Shown here in pieces: positions 27,222 through 37,136 of a stretch of DNA of 64,000 bases (position 1 is the stretch's first letter; every line of letters starts with the position of its first letter). Under the pieces are notes generated by a model. That model did no database searches and was not told the origin of the DNA. It was given only the letters and a program-made list of their open reading frames with translations. The position numbers were made by a program, and so were the translations under genes. The DNA is from Oxalobacteraceae bacterium (GTDB lineage: Bacteria > Pseudomonadota > Gammaproteobacteria > Burkholderiales > Burkholderiaceae_D): the NCBI GenBank assembly GCA_027490465.1, contig JAIXXZ010000112.1:40052-104051 (forward strand), given 5' to 3'.

Positions 27222-27560
27222 GTGCCTCAGATTGTCGTTTTACCTCATGAAATTCTGTGCCCCGAAGGTGCTGTGTTTGATGCACCTACCGGCACCTCGG
27301 TGTGCGATGCCTTGCTGGGACAGGACATTGAAATCGAACACGCCTGCGAGAAGTCATGCGCCTGCACCACCTGTCATGTGGTGGTGAGGGAAGGCTTCTC
27401 TTCCCTGAATGAAGCTGAGGAAAGAGAAGAAGATCTGCTCGACATGGCCTGGGGCCTGGAAGCCAATTCGCGACTCTCCTGTCAGGCGATGGTGGGTACC
27501 GAAGATCTGGTCATTGAGATCCCGAAATACACAATCAATCACGCGCGCGAGAATCACTGA
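27222..27560 (+). CDS. fdx: ISC-type [2Fe-2S] ferredoxin
   Basis: A 112-aa adrenodoxin-type ferredoxin that supplies electrons for cluster assembly. It starts with GTG at 27222, with AGGA 8 bases upstream. The cluster Cys are in [15 protein letters not shown] (three) and LSCQAM (fourth). The C-terminal [13 protein letters not shown] is typical of the isc ferredoxin. Its stop overlaps the iscX ATG by one base, showing coupling. It belongs to the isc operon despite the wider gap after hscA. Confidence 0.95.
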   Translation: MPQIVVLPHEILCPEGAVFDAPTGTSVCDALLGQDIEIEHACEKSCACTTCHVVVREGFSSLNEAEEREEDLLDMAWGLEANSRLSCQAMVGTEDLVIEIPKYTINHARENH

Positions 27561-27754
27561 TGAAATGGACAGACACCATACGCATTGCCGAGGCTTTGTG
27601 CGATGCCCATCCAGACATCGACCCGCTGACCGTACGCTTCACCGACCTGCACCAATGGGTCATGGCACTGGATGGCTTCGATGACGCACCGGACAGGTCC
27701 GGAGAAAAAATTCTCGAAGCCATACAGATGGCTTGGATCGACGAGGCGAAATAG
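27560..27754 (+). CDS. iscX: Iron-sulfur cluster assembly protein IscX
   Basis: A 64-aa acidic protein that binds IscS and iron and tunes the rate of cluster assembly. It matches the family along its length: [19 protein letters not shown], then [13 protein letters not shown] and [14 protein letters not shown]. It is the last gene of the isc operon and converges with a small membrane protein gene. Confidence 0.95.
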   Translation: MKWTDTIRIAEALCDAHPDIDPLTVRFTDLHQWVMALDGFDDAPDRSGEKILEAIQMAWIDEAK

Positions 27755-27761
27755 CGCTCCG

Positions 27762-28016
27762 TTACCGTGGCGTGACTTTGACTGGTTGCTGCAACCATTT
27801 CGCTGGTGTTTTGTGGGGATCATCAAAATACCAGCGTCCGATCAAAACAGAGATCAGGACGACGGCGGTGAAACCCGCCATGACAAAGCCGACGATTTCC
27901 AGTGGATGGAACGGGTCGGTTTCAGGTTGCTTGTAGTACTTCAGAACACGTTTTTCGGTTTGTATCAGCGCGTCGTGGGGCGGGAGCAGGGGTTGCGTGG
28001 TTTTGTTCGTCGTCAT
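27762..28016 (-). CDS. Small single-pass membrane protein
   Basis: An 84-aa product; the ATG at 28016 has a GGAGG site a few bases upstream, whereas the longer open frame has none. One hydrophobic segment (IVGFVMAGFTAVVLISVLIG) lies around residues 42-61, with a short C-terminal tail. The N-terminal part is hydrophilic and contains Pro and Gln. No family is recognised. The sequence starts only 7 bases beyond the iscX stop on the other strand, so the two genes are convergent. Confidence 0.6.
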   Translation of the reverse strand: MTTNKTTQPLLPPHDALIQTEKRVLKYYKQPETDPFHPLEIVGFVMAGFTAVVLISVLIGRWYFDDPHKTPAKWLQQPVKVTPR

Positions 28017-28089
28017 GTTGTCCTCCTGACCGCCTTTATACCCCCTTGCGACATCGAAAATTACAATTTTGATATTGTTTTGAGCTTCA

Positions 28090-29499
28090 TCAAACGCGCG
28101 CCGGACTTCCTGGTTCGGATGTTGTCGCACTCCAACCTTCTCCCTGCATCAGATCGAAAGTTAAATCCCTGAATTGCGCGAAACTGGCATAGACCGCCAT
28201 GGCGCAAGCATTTGCCAGATCGGGATGTACACCAGCTTTTTGCAAGCCAAAAAACAAGCTGTCCCGACAAGAAATCATCAGATAGCGCAGCATGACTTTC
28301 GGTGCGAGTTGCTCACTGATGGGCCACTGAAAACCTTGGTGGGGGCGGGTGGTGTGTTCGTTTGCCTGTAGAAAGCTTGCGTCTGGGTCGCTAACGTAGC
28401 GGGCAGCCGCTGCATTAGCTGCACCTTTGACGCAATTGGCCAGAGCACCGACGAGTGCGGGCACGATCAGATTCGTAAATTGGTCTGATCGCAATTCAGC
28501 CTGTAGTAAACCACCTGCGACGCTATTAAGTAAGACGCTGGCAATAACATAAGGCAAAAACCCCATCATGGCAGCCTTGAATTTTTCTTCAAAAATCATT
28601 GCGTCCTTGTGGACGGAAACGCCCACGGTGCTGACTGTGGCTTTGGTGAGTTCAACAGTCAGCGCTTCAACCAGGACACTGAAATTCCGTATGCTGATGT
28701 TGGCATCATGGTTGAGCCAATAAGAGGGGTTCACCAGAAATCCAACAAGGAAGGGCGTAGACGCTGCAGTAAAGCTCAGTATCTTTAGTCCCAGCGTTAT
28801 GTTTTCGTCGGAGTGGCGACGGTTGCCTGATTCCGAATGCGTTTCGGCGTCTGAGTGCGTTCCTGACTCGACCTCGACTTCCAGATCAGCCTCGCCGTTC
28901 GAAGCATTGGGATATCTAGCTGCGCTCGATGCAATGGCAGCAACGAGAGAACCAACGCCAATAATGCAGACCGTCGGCATTGACGCGTAACCAGTGATCA
29001 CACCCCCTGCCACCATGGCGGCGACTGACGCCAGGCCGACGCCTATCTTTTGAGCCGGGCTGGCGCTACCGATTTGGTGCTGAAGTAACTGTCCTGCGCA
29101 AACGCCTGCACTGACGGCACCAATGAAGGCGACAGGTGCTGGCGGCATTTTCGAATTACGCAACCCGGTGAACATTGCTGCGCCCGCCAATCGTCCCAGG
29201 GATTGAGAGATGAACTCCCTCAAGCTCTGTGTACCCGAAGTTTTCCAGAGGGGAATTTGTGTGTCCTCCGATGCAGGACGGGAGACAAGTCGGGGTGAAT
29301 TTAGCGTAGAAGAATCTGCCTTACCCGATCGTAGTCGCGCGGGCATGTTGTCGAGCGTGATTTCTAGCTTGCCTAGTGTAGGTATATTCCCGTGATCATT
29401 GGAAATACGGTCAGGTGTGTAGGGGTTGGTGTTTATGTTTGATTTCGGATTCATCTCCGGATCCGGTGGAAGGTAAATCAATGTCGTTTGAGTAACCAC
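28090..29499 (-). CDS. Large membrane protein of unknown function, effector-like N-terminus
   Basis: A 469-aa product from a GTG at 29499; an ATG at 29454 has GGAG only two bases upstream, so the start is unsettled. Residues ~1-115 are polar and Ser/Thr/Asn/Pro-rich without hydrophobic segments, as seen in many type III effectors. From ~125 there are several hydrophobic, Gly/Ala-rich segments, an acidic, His/Ser-rich linker (VESGTHSDAETHSESG) near 230-250, and more hydrophobic segments to ~345. No enzyme motif is seen. The base composition is lower in GC than in lysS next to it. No secretion genes lie nearby, so the effector idea is weak. Confidence 0.55.
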   Translation of the reverse strand: MVTQTTLIYLPPDPEMNPKSNINTNPYTPDRISNDHGNIPTLGKLEITLDNMPARLRSGKADSSTLNSPRLVSRPASEDTQIPLWKTSGTQSLREFISQSLGRLAGAAMFTGLRNSKMPPAPVAFIGAVSAGVCAGQLLQHQIGSASPAQKIGVGLASVAAMVAGGVITGYASMPTVCIIGVGSLVAAIASSAARYPNASNGEADLEVEVESGTHSDAETHSESGNRRHSDENITLGLKILSFTAASTPFLVGFLVNPSYWLNHDANISIRNFSVLVEALTVELTKATVSTVGVSVHKDAMIFEEKFKAAMMGFLPYVIASVLLNSVAGGLLQAELRSDQFTNLIVPALVGALANCVKGAANAAAARYVSDPDASFLQANEHTTRPHQGFQWPISEQLAPKVMLRYLMISCRDSLFFGLQKAGVHPDLANACAMAVYASFAQFRDLTFDLMQGEGWSATTSEPGSPARV

Positions 29500-29579
29500 A
29501 TTTAATTCAGCGTTCCAGAGTATTTGGGTCTTTTTTTGTTACCTATTTGTGACACTTTGATGACGGTTATTCGGCTGAA

Positions 29580-29609
29580 CAAAAAAAGCCCCGGAGGATT
29601 TCCGGGGCT
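29580..29609 (-). terminator. Intrinsic terminator of lysS
   Basis: On the minus strand a 9-bp stem (AGCCCCGGA and TCCGGGGCT on the plus strand, 29587-29595 and 29601-29609) is followed by a run of T. It ends the leftward recJ/prfB/lysS transcript. Confidence 0.9.
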
Positions 29610-29636
29610 TCAGGGTAGTGACGAGTCATCGTTCTT

Positions 29637-31166
29637 TCATTCTTCTCGCCGCAGGTGCGGGAACAGAATCACATCGCGAATATTTGGCGAATCAGTAATC
29701 AGCATCATCAGTCGATCAATACCAATGCCGCAACCGCCGGTCGGGGGCATGCCGTATTCCAGTGCACGAATATAGTCGGCGTCGTAGTACATCGCCTCAT
29801 CGTCACCAGCTTTTTTGGCGGCTACCTGCGCATGGAAGCGCGCTGCCTGATCTTCGGCGTCATTGAGCTCAGAGAAGCCATTGGCAATTTCCCGACCAGT
29901 GATGAACAGCTCGAAACGTTCGGTAATCTCGGGCGTTTTATCCGAGGCACGTGCCAGTGGCGAGACCTCGACCGGGTAATCGGTGATGTAGGTGGGCTCC
30001 CACAGGTGAGGCTCTGCAGTTTCTTCAAACAGTGCGAGCTGCATGCCACCCAGCCCGACGGAAGCTGGCTGTTTGGCACCAAGGCGCATGAGTTCCTTGC
30101 GCAGGAATTCGGCATCGTTGAGTTGACTGTCTTTGTAATACGGTGCGAAATGCTTGATCGCACCGAGCACGCTCATGCGATGAAAAGGTTGGGAGAGATC
30201 CAGCTCGCGGCCGTCGTAGCTCAGCTTCGCGGTACCGTGCGCATCGATGGCGGCCTGACGAATCAACGATTCGGTGAAATCCATCAGCCATTGGTAGTCC
30301 ACATAGGCTGCATAGAATTCCATCATCGTGAATTCCGGATTGTGTCGCGGCGAAACACCCTCATTGCGGAAATTCCGGTTCACTTCGAACACGCGATCAA
30401 ATCCACCGACGACCAGTCGCTTCAGGTACAGCTCCGGTGCAATACGCATATACATCTGCATATCCAGCGCGTTGTGATGTGTCACGAAGGGTTTGGCTGC
30501 GGCACCTCCCGGAATCACATGCAACATCGGCGTTTCTACTTCCATGAAGCCGTGGCTATCCATGAAGCGTCGTATGGAGGCGATACCTGCTGTCCGCGCC
30601 TTGAAGGTCCGGCGCGTTTCTTCATTCATGATCAGATCAACATAGCGCTGCCGGTATTTGGTTTCCTGATCCGACAGTCCATGAAATTTGTCCGGCAGGG
30701 GGCGCAGGGATTTGGTGAGCAATCGTAGCTGGCTAACCTTGACGGACAGTTCGCCGGTCTTGGTCTTGAACAGGGTGCCTTCGGCGCCCAGAATATCGCC
30801 GATGTCATAGTGCTTGAAGGCCTCATGGACGTCTTCACCAACGCCTTCGTTGGAGATGTAGAGCTGAATCCGCCCATCGGCACGCACACCCGAAGCGTCC
30901 TGCAGCGTCGCGAACGAGGCCTTGCCCATCACGCGCTTTAGCATCATGCGACCGGCGACAATAACGTGTACCGGCTTTTCTTCCAGTGCTTCACGCTCGA
31001 TGTCGCCATGCGCGATATGCAAATCAGCCGCCTTGTGCTGTGGGCTGAAGTCGTTCGGGAAGGCGACGCCTTTTTCGCGTATCGCGGCCAGCTTGGAGCG
31101 CCGCTCGGCAATGATCGTGTTCTCGTCCCGTTCTTCGGTCAAGGCTTCGTGTTTGTTGTTCATCAT
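29637..31166 (-). CDS. lysS: Lysyl-tRNA synthetase, class II
   Basis: A 509-aa cytosolic enzyme that charges tRNA-Lys. The N-terminal OB-fold that reads the anticodon spans ~60-175 ([17 protein letters not shown]). Class II motif 2 is [20 protein letters not shown], and motif 3 is [12 protein letters not shown] at the C-terminus. The start is one of two adjacent ATG codons (31166 or 31163). prfB ends two bases upstream, an order conserved in proteobacteria (prfB-lysS). Confidence 0.97.
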   Translation of the reverse strand: MMNNKHEALTEERDENTIIAERRSKLAAIREKGVAFPNDFSPQHKAADLHIAHGDIEREALEEKPVHVIVAGRMMLKRVMGKASFATLQDASGVRADGRIQLYISNEGVGEDVHEAFKHYDIGDILGAEGTLFKTKTGELSVKVSQLRLLTKSLRPLPDKFHGLSDQETKYRQRYVDLIMNEETRRTFKARTAGIASIRRFMDSHGFMEVETPMLHVIPGGAAAKPFVTHHNALDMQMYMRIAPELYLKRLVVGGFDRVFEVNRNFRNEGVSPRHNPEFTMMEFYAAYVDYQWLMDFTESLIRQAAIDAHGTAKLSYDGRELDLSQPFHRMSVLGAIKHFAPYYKDSQLNDAEFLRKELMRLGAKQPASVGLGGMQLALFEETAEPHLWEPTYITDYPVEVSPLARASDKTPEITERFELFITGREIANGFSELNDAEDQAARFHAQVAAKKAGDDEAMYYDADYIRALEYGMPPTGGCGIGIDRLMMLITDSPNIRDVILFPHLRREE

Positions 31167-31168
31167 TG

Positions 31169-32273
31169 TTATACGCCCTGTTTCAGTGATGCTGCGATGA
31201 ATTCGTCCAGATCGCCGTCGAGGACGGCTTTGGTATTGCCCGTTTCAACATTCGTACGCAAGTCCTTGATGCGCGACTGATCGAGCACGTAAGAACGAAT
31301 CTGGTGGCCCCAACCGATATCGGTTTTGGCGTCTTCCAGCTTTTGCTGTTCGCTCATGCGCTTGCGCAGCTCAAGTTCATACAGACGAGATTTCAGCATC
31401 GCCCAGGCTTCATCGCGGTTACGGTGCTGGCTGCGATCGTTCTGACATTGCACTACGATGCCACTGGGCGTGTGCGTCAGGCGAACTGCGGAATCGGTCT
31501 TGTTGATGTGCTGACCACCCGCGCCCGAGGCACGGTAGGTATCGACCCGCACATCCGCCGGATTGACGTCGATGCTGATCGAGTCATCGACCTCCGGGTA
31601 AACAAAAAGACTGGAAAACGAGGTGTGACGACCATTGGCCGAATCAAAAGGTGATTTGCGTACCAGACGGTGTACGCCAGTTTCAGTACGCAGAAAGCCG
31701 TAGGCATGATCGCCTTCCACCTTGATGGTGGCGGTTTTGATGCCGGCGACTTCACCATCGGATTGTTCCAGAATTTCTGTTTTGAATCCCTTGCGCTCGC
31801 AGTAGCGCAAATACTGGCGCAGCAGCATCGATGCCCAGTCCTGTGCCTCGGTGCCGCCAGCGCCGGCCTGAATGTCAATGAAGCAGCTGTTTTTGTCGAG
31901 CGGGTTGGAGAACATGCGCCGGAATTCCATGCCTTCGACCTGTTTTTGCAGTTCGTGGGCATCGGCCTCTACTGCGACCAGCGTGTCGTCATCGTCTTCT
32001 GCGCGAGCCATCTCCAGCAAATCGGCGGCATCACGCAAGCCGCTGCGAATGTTCGTAAGCGAATCGACAATGTTTTCGAGGGATTTTTTTTCTTTGCCCA
32101 GATCCTGGGCGCGCTTCGGATCGTCCCAGACCTTGGGATCTTCGAGTTCGGCGTTGACTTGTTCGAGTTTCTCTGACTTCAGATCGAAGTCAAAGATACC
32201 TCCGTAAATCTTGCTCACGTGCGTCGAGGTCAGTGAGCAGGGCGGTCAGAGCATTGAGGCGTTCGGCTTCCAT
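31169..32273 (-). CDS. prfB: Peptide chain release factor 2, with programmed +1 frameshift
   Basis: RF2 recognises UAA and UGA. The start is the ATG at 32273 ([18 protein letters not shown]), 26 codons before an in-frame TGA at 32192-32190. A GGAGGT internal Shine-Dalgarno stands three bases ahead of CTT-TGA-C, the classical autoregulatory slippage site. Reading then moves +1 so that DFDLKSEKL follows the Leu. The product is 367 residues (E. coli 365). The GGQ loop is in [11 protein letters not shown], and the SPF tripeptide in VRKSPFDSA. The coding region is therefore complement of 31169-32191 joined to 32193-32273. Confidence 0.97.
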
Positions 32274-32360
32274 GAGCTGTGTGGCTTTCAGTAAAGCTTG
32301 AAATTATACCCTGTCAGGCCTCTGTTGCCCTAGCGCCGAGCCGGGCGCGTTAATGGCATT

Positions 32361-34058
32361 TCAGCCCAGCGGCTCGGCAAATTCCACCATCAGCTGAACC
32401 TGCGTGCGTCCGTTGAATTCATTCGCATCCAGCCGGTAGGCGATACGTGCTCGTGGTGGCAGGCTATCGGCATGATTGAACCAGATCGCGTCGAACTGCC
32501 GACCTTCGCGTTCGAGCTGCAGCTTCAGGTGGCGTTCTTTTAACACGCGCTGATTCATGACTCTGAACTCGTCGCAAAACACCGGCGGCGCAAAGCCCTG
32601 ACCCCAAACCTGCGTCTCGAGCAGCGTAATGAAATCCAGACTGAAGTACGCAGATTCGAGCGAGCCATCGGTTTCAATAATCTGTTCCAGCGCTGCGCTG
32701 GAGAGCCATTCACGTCCCACTGCCTCGAAAGCCGCCGTAAATTCGGCGAAATTTTCCTCACGCAGGGACAGACCGGCAGCCATGGCGTGGCCGCCAAATT
32801 TGTCGATGAGTTTGGGTGCCCGCTTGGAGACCAGATCAAGCGCATCGCGCAAATGAAAATCTTGTATCGAACGTCCCGAACCCTTGATCATGCCGTCACC
32901 AGCCGGGGCGAAGGTGATGGTAGGGCGGTAAAACTTTTCTTTCAGTCGTGACGCCACGATGCCGATCACACCCTGATGCCAGTCGGGATTGAACAGACAG
33001 AGCGTGGCATTGTCACGAACTTCGATGTTCTCCAGCGAGGCGAGTGCGGCTTCCTGCATGCCGGCTTCGATATCGCGCCGCTCGCGGTTGATGTGGTCGA
33101 GTTGATGGGCAATTTCCCAGGCGCGGTCAGTGTCGTCGGTGAGCAGGCACTCGATACCAAGTGACATATCGGCCAGTCGACCCGCTGCATTGAGCCGCGG
33201 TCCGGCAGCAAAGCCCAGATCAAAGGGTGTTGCCTTGCGCACGTCGCGGCTAGCGACCGAAAACAATGCCGCGATACCTGGATGGGCGCGCCCCGAGCGT
33301 ATGCGCGAAAGACCTTGCGCCACCAGAATGCGATTGTTCGCATCCAGACGCACTACATCGGCAACGGTGCCCAGTGCGACCAGATCCAGCAAGGTGTCCA
33401 GTCGCGGTTGATTGCTGGCGTCAAAACGTCCGCGCCGGCGTAATTCCGCGCGCAAAGCGAGCAGGGTGTAAAACATCACGCCCACGCCCGCCAAATGCTT
33501 GCTGGGGAAGCCGCAGCCGGGTTGGTTCGGGTTGACGATCACGGCAGCCTCGGGAAGGGCATCGGCCGGCAGGTGATGGTCGGTGATGAGCACCTCGAGA
33601 CCGCGTCGATTGGCTTCGGCCACACCGGCTATGCTGGCGATACCGTTATCGACCGTGACGATGATGTCCGGCGATTTTTCTTGTGCAGTGAGCGCGACGA
33701 TTTCAGGGGTCAGGCCATAACCATATTCGAAGCGGTTGGGTACGATGTAATCGACTATTGCACCCATGGCGCGCAAACCGCGGATTGCGACCGCGCAAGC
33801 GGTAGCGCCATCACAATCGTAATCGGCCACGATCACGATTTTTTTTCGTGCTTCGATCGCATCGGCGAGAAATGTCGCTGCCTTCTCCATGTGCAGCAGT
33901 TCCGTGGGTGCGATCAGGGCATCCAGCTTTGTGGACAGTTGTCGGGTCTCGGTCAGCCCGCGTGCAGCCATCAGGCGCGCCATGACAGGATGCAGGCCTT
34001 GCTCGGCAAGCAAAGCTGCCTGACGAACGGCGTATGTGCGGGAAACGATGCGGGTCAT
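32361..34058 (-). CDS. recJ: Single-strand DNA-specific exonuclease RecJ
   Basis: A 565-aa 5'-3' ssDNA exonuclease of mismatch and recombinational repair. The ATG at 34058 (MTRIVSRTYAVRQA) is preferred because it overlaps the stop of the upstream gene by 4 bases; the longer frame is not RecJ-like. DHH-family metal motifs are visible: VIVADYDCDGATA, VTVDNGIA, LITDHHLP and, further on, GRLADMS. The C-terminal DHHA1-type GGHAMAAGLSL segment is present. All key residues appear intact. It is the middle gene of a leftward cluster that continues with prfB and lysS. Confidence 0.95.
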   Translation of the reverse strand: MTRIVSRTYAVRQAALLAEQGLHPVMARLMAARGLTETRQLSTKLDALIAPTELLHMEKAATFLADAIEARKKIVIVADYDCDGATACAVAIRGLRAMGAIVDYIVPNRFEYGYGLTPEIVALTAQEKSPDIIVTVDNGIASIAGVAEANRRGLEVLITDHHLPADALPEAAVIVNPNQPGCGFPSKHLAGVGVMFYTLLALRAELRRRGRFDASNQPRLDTLLDLVALGTVADVVRLDANNRILVAQGLSRIRSGRAHPGIAALFSVASRDVRKATPFDLGFAAGPRLNAAGRLADMSLGIECLLTDDTDRAWEIAHQLDHINRERRDIEAGMQEAALASLENIEVRDNATLCLFNPDWHQGVIGIVASRLKEKFYRPTITFAPAGDGMIKGSGRSIQDFHLRDALDLVSKRAPKLIDKFGGHAMAAGLSLREENFAEFTAAFEAVGREWLSSAALEQIIETDGSLESAYFSLDFITLLETQVWGQGFAPPVFCDEFRVMNQRVLKERHLKLQLEREGRQFDAIWFNHADSLPPRARIAYRLDANEFNGRTQVQLMVEFAEPLG

Positions 34059-35053
34059 GGAGCGAGGCGAGCGAGCGAAGCGCGGATCCAGAATTTTCTC
34101 ATGGATGAACGTCGAAGCTGCCATTGGTAGACGCGCGTGCTGTCGGTTAACACCAGATGGATGCCATCGATCGCGCCCTGTTTCAGTTGTGTCAGCAGCG
34201 GCTTGATGTGGTTTTCATCGAGTTTGCTCATGACCGCAAGCCAGCCAGACCAGTCGCCGGCGAGAGCGGGCTCCATCAGTGCATCCAGCAGGAGGAGTGC
34301 TTCGTCGTTGGGCATGGGCGCTGCGGGTTGTCCGAGGCTGCAGCGGGCCAGCGCTCGCAGGCCGGCCGCTTGAGCGTGATCTTGCGTGGCCTGTCCATCA
34401 GGTCCTGCTGAACCACCCCAGAGCCACAGCGCATTGATGCGTCGCTCGCCGCGTAGCTCGCGAGCGTCATTGATGGCATGGGTGTGCCACAGCATTTGCA
34501 CTTCGTTGTGCAGGCGACGCCAGTCACGCTCACCCGGACCGCGTGGCAGCCAGACATCAATGTTGTGTCCGCACGCAGCATCCGGAGTGCAGGTGCGCAG
34601 CTCGGACCACGCATCCGCGCGTAGCAACCAGTGACGCGCATCACCGTAGCGCAGCGTGTAGCCGAGTTCTTCGAACAAGGGATGTGCAGCGTCAAATAGC
34701 GTCCGCGACGTGGCGTCGTCTATGGTGAGCTGGCGACGGTCGGTCAGTACCAGATGATCGCGGGCGACATGGAAATGCGCGGGATCGAGCACGAACCAAT
34801 ACCCCGGCTCGCTGCTCATTCCCAGCTGCTGCATGAGCGTGTGGGCAAGCGCGGGGCTATTGTCTCGCTGGCTTTCCATGAGCCATTGCTCATGCGGCAG
34901 TAGCGGCGCATAAGGTTCAAAAGCATCACGACGGACAGCACTGGCGTGCGAGAGCAACTGCGCCAGCGAAGGTGCTTGCAGCGTGGCCAGCAGATCTCTG
35001 GCGTGTTCGGCTGGCGCAAGCGCAAAGGGAATAATCAAGGTTGGATGAGGCAT
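34055..35053 (-). CDS. RpfE-type/phosphoglycerate-mutase-like protein of unknown function
   Basis: A 332-aa soluble protein. The start TLIIPFALAPAEHARDLLAT, the LPHEQWLM segment and a later ALWLWGGSAGPDG resemble the family annotated as RpfE type regulatory or cofactor-independent phosphoglycerate-mutase-like protein in betaproteobacteria. No metal-binding motif of a true mutase is obvious to me. The gene overlaps recJ by 4 bases and is divergent from lolC. Its biological task is unknown. Confidence 0.6.
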   Translation of the reverse strand: MPHPTLIIPFALAPAEHARDLLATLQAPSLAQLLSHASAVRRDAFEPYAPLLPHEQWLMESQRDNSPALAHTLMQQLGMSSEPGYWFVLDPAHFHVARDHLVLTDRRQLTIDDATSRTLFDAAHPLFEELGYTLRYGDARHWLLRADAWSELRTCTPDAACGHNIDVWLPRGPGERDWRRLHNEVQMLWHTHAINDARELRGERRINALWLWGGSAGPDGQATQDHAQAAGLRALARCSLGQPAAPMPNDEALLLLDALMEPALAGDWSGWLAVMSKLDENHIKPLLTQLKQGAIDGIHLVLTDSTRVYQWQLRRSSMRKFWIRASLARLAP

Positions 35054-35158
35054 GATGGCATTCTAAAGGCTGCAGGTTGCTGCGCGTGTTTTGTCGCCAG
35101 GCCTCGACTATGGCAAACTGCCGCCTTGTTTGCGGATACCCGCGTTCCGGAGCTATTT

Positions 35159-36424
35159 TTGGGCCTTTTCAAGAACCTGCCGTTTGAATGGATGATAGGC
35201 CTGCGCTACACCCGCGCCAGCCGGCGCAGTTCGCGCGACAGCTTTATCTCGTTCATTTCTCTGATCTCCATGGCCGGTATCGCCCTGGGCGTAGCAGCGC
35301 TCATCGTCGTGCTTTCGGTGATGAATGGCTTTCAGAAAGAAGTGCGCGATCGCATGCTCTCGGTACTCTCGCACATCGAAGTCTTCGATGCTTCGGGCAG
35401 TCTGCCGGATTGGCAGGCGACCGCAGCCCAGGCACTGAAACATCCTGAAGTACGCGGTGCTGCGCCTTATGTCGAAGCGCAGGCGATGGTGATTCGTGAC
35501 GACACGGTACGCGGCATCATGGTGCGCGGCATTGTGCCTTCGGAAGAGCCCAAGGTCTCCGACGTTGCATCCCAAGTCATTGCGGGCAGCTTGACCGACT
35601 TGAGACCTGGTGAATTCAATGTCGTGCTGGGTAGCGAACTGGCACACAGTCTGCGTTTGAAAATCGGTGACAAGCTCACGCTGATCGCACCGCAAGGTCA
35701 GGTGACACCCGCCGGAGTGCTGCCGCGACTCAAGCAATTCAATGTGGTCGGTGTTTTTGAAGCAGGGCATTATGAATATGATGCTTCGCTGGCTTTCATA
35801 GATCTTCAGGACGCCGAGCGCATGTTCCGTCAGGCAGGGCCCACGGGCCTGCGTCTCAAAGTCGCCGATATGCAACGCGCGCCCGAGGTTGCCGTTGATT
35901 TGTCTTTGTCGCTCACCGGTAGCCTGTATCTGCGCGACTGGTCTCAGCAAAATCGCAATTGGTTTGCCGCGGTTCAAACAGAAAAGCGGATGATGTTCAT
36001 CATCCTCACGCTGATTATTGCTGTCGCTGCTTTCAATCTGGTGTCAACGCTGGTGATGACGGTCACGGACAAGCAGGCCGATATCGCCATCCTCAGAACT
36101 TTGGGGGCATCGCCTGCGTCGATCATGAAAGTCTTCATGATTCAGGGTGCGCTGGTCGGCTTTATTGGTACCGCGATCGGTGTGGGTCTGGGTGTCCTGG
36201 TGGCGCTGAATGTGGATGTGATCGTACCCTTCATCGAGTCGCTGTTCGGGGTGCAGTTTCTGCCACGCGATATCTACCTGATCAGTGCGCTGCCCTCCGA
36301 TTTGCGCTGGCCGGACGTCTGGCGTATCGGTGGCATGGCGCTGACGCTGGCTTTCCTTGCAACTCTTTATCCCAGCTGGCGCGCGGCACGTGTGCGACCA
36401 GCGGATGCGCTGCGCTATGAATAA
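35159..36424 (+). CDS. lolC: Lipoprotein-releasing system permease LolC
   Basis: A 421-aa inner-membrane permease of the LolCDE transporter, which extracts lipoproteins for delivery to the outer membrane. The TTG at 35159 is chosen because GGAG lies six bases upstream and because the [16 protein letters not shown] that follows agrees with the family N-terminus; the ATG at 35192 would cut it short. The first membrane segment ([20 protein letters not shown]) is followed by a ~230-residue periplasmic domain (MacB-like) and three C-terminal membrane segments. The stop lies within the lolD gene, an 8-base overlap. Confidence 0.92.
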   Translation: MGLFKNLPFEWMIGLRYTRASRRSSRDSFISFISLISMAGIALGVAALIVVLSVMNGFQKEVRDRMLSVLSHIEVFDASGSLPDWQATAAQALKHPEVRGAAPYVEAQAMVIRDDTVRGIMVRGIVPSEEPKVSDVASQVIAGSLTDLRPGEFNVVLGSELAHSLRLKIGDKLTLIAPQGQVTPAGVLPRLKQFNVVGVFEAGHYEYDASLAFIDLQDAERMFRQAGPTGLRLKVADMQRAPEVAVDLSLSLTGSLYLRDWSQQNRNWFAAVQTEKRMMFIILTLIIAVAAFNLVSTLVMTVTDKQADIAILRTLGASPASIMKVFMIQGALVGFIGTAIGVGLGVLVALNVDVIVPFIESLFGVQFLPRDIYLISALPSDLRWPDVWRIGGMALTLAFLATLYPSWRAARVRPADALRYE

Positions 36425-37124
36425 TCCGAATCTGACTGCCACCGATGTGGTGCTGTCCTGCAAAGGACTCGGCAAGTATTTTTCTCAGGGACGCGACCAA
36501 CTGACCGTGCTGGAGAACATCGACTTCTCTGTCAGCAAGGGAGAGCGGGTGGCCATTGTAGGCGTATCGGGTTCCGGCAAATCGACGCTGCTCCACTTGT
36601 TGGGTGGCCTTGATATGCCAACCGCTGGCAGTGTGCATTTGTTGGGTCGTGATCTGGCCACACTCTCCGAAAGCGTGCGCGGCGACTTGCGCAATCAATC
36701 GTTGGGTTTCGTTTATCAGTTCCATCATTTGTTGCCGGAGTTTTCTGCGCTCGACAATGTGGCCATGCCCTTGCTGATTCGGCGTCAGTCACGAGTCGAA
36801 GCCCGTGCTGCGGCCGCCACGCTGCTGGAGCGTGTGGGCCTCTCGGCCCGACTGTCGCATTTGCCGGGTGAGCTGTCGGGAGGGGAGCGGCAGCGCGTCG
36901 CACTGGCACGCGCGCTGGTGACTCAGCCTGCCTGTGTGCTGGCAGATGAGCCGACGGGCAATCTGGACAGACACACCGCGCATCAGGTATTTGCGCTCAT
37001 GCTCGAGCTGGCGCAGACCATGGGTACGGCCTTTGTGATCGTTACACATGATGCTGAACTGGCGCAGCGTTGCGACCGCAAGATGCAACTGTCGGAACAG
37101 GGTTTGCAGCAGGACGCCGGCTGA
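36417..37124 (+). CDS. lolD: Lipoprotein-releasing system ATPase LolD
   Basis: A 235-aa ABC ATPase that powers LolC. Walker [10 protein letters not shown], signature [13 protein letters not shown] and Walker [13 protein letters not shown] are all present, and the H-loop is [12 protein letters not shown]. The ATG at 36417 overlaps the lolC stop. No lolE is present, so a single LolC-type permease, as in many betaproteobacteria, may form the homodimer. Confidence 0.95.
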   Translation: MNNPNLTATDVVLSCKGLGKYFSQGRDQLTVLENIDFSVSKGERVAIVGVSGSGKSTLLHLLGGLDMPTAGSVHLLGRDLATLSESVRGDLRNQSLGFVYQFHHLLPEFSALDNVAMPLLIRRQSRVEARAAAATLLERVGLSARLSHLPGELSGGERQRVALARALVTQPACVLADEPTGNLDRHTAHQVFALMLELAQTMGTAFVIVTHDAELAQRCDRKMQLSEQGLQQDAG

Positions 37125-37136
37125 CGCAAGACCGCT

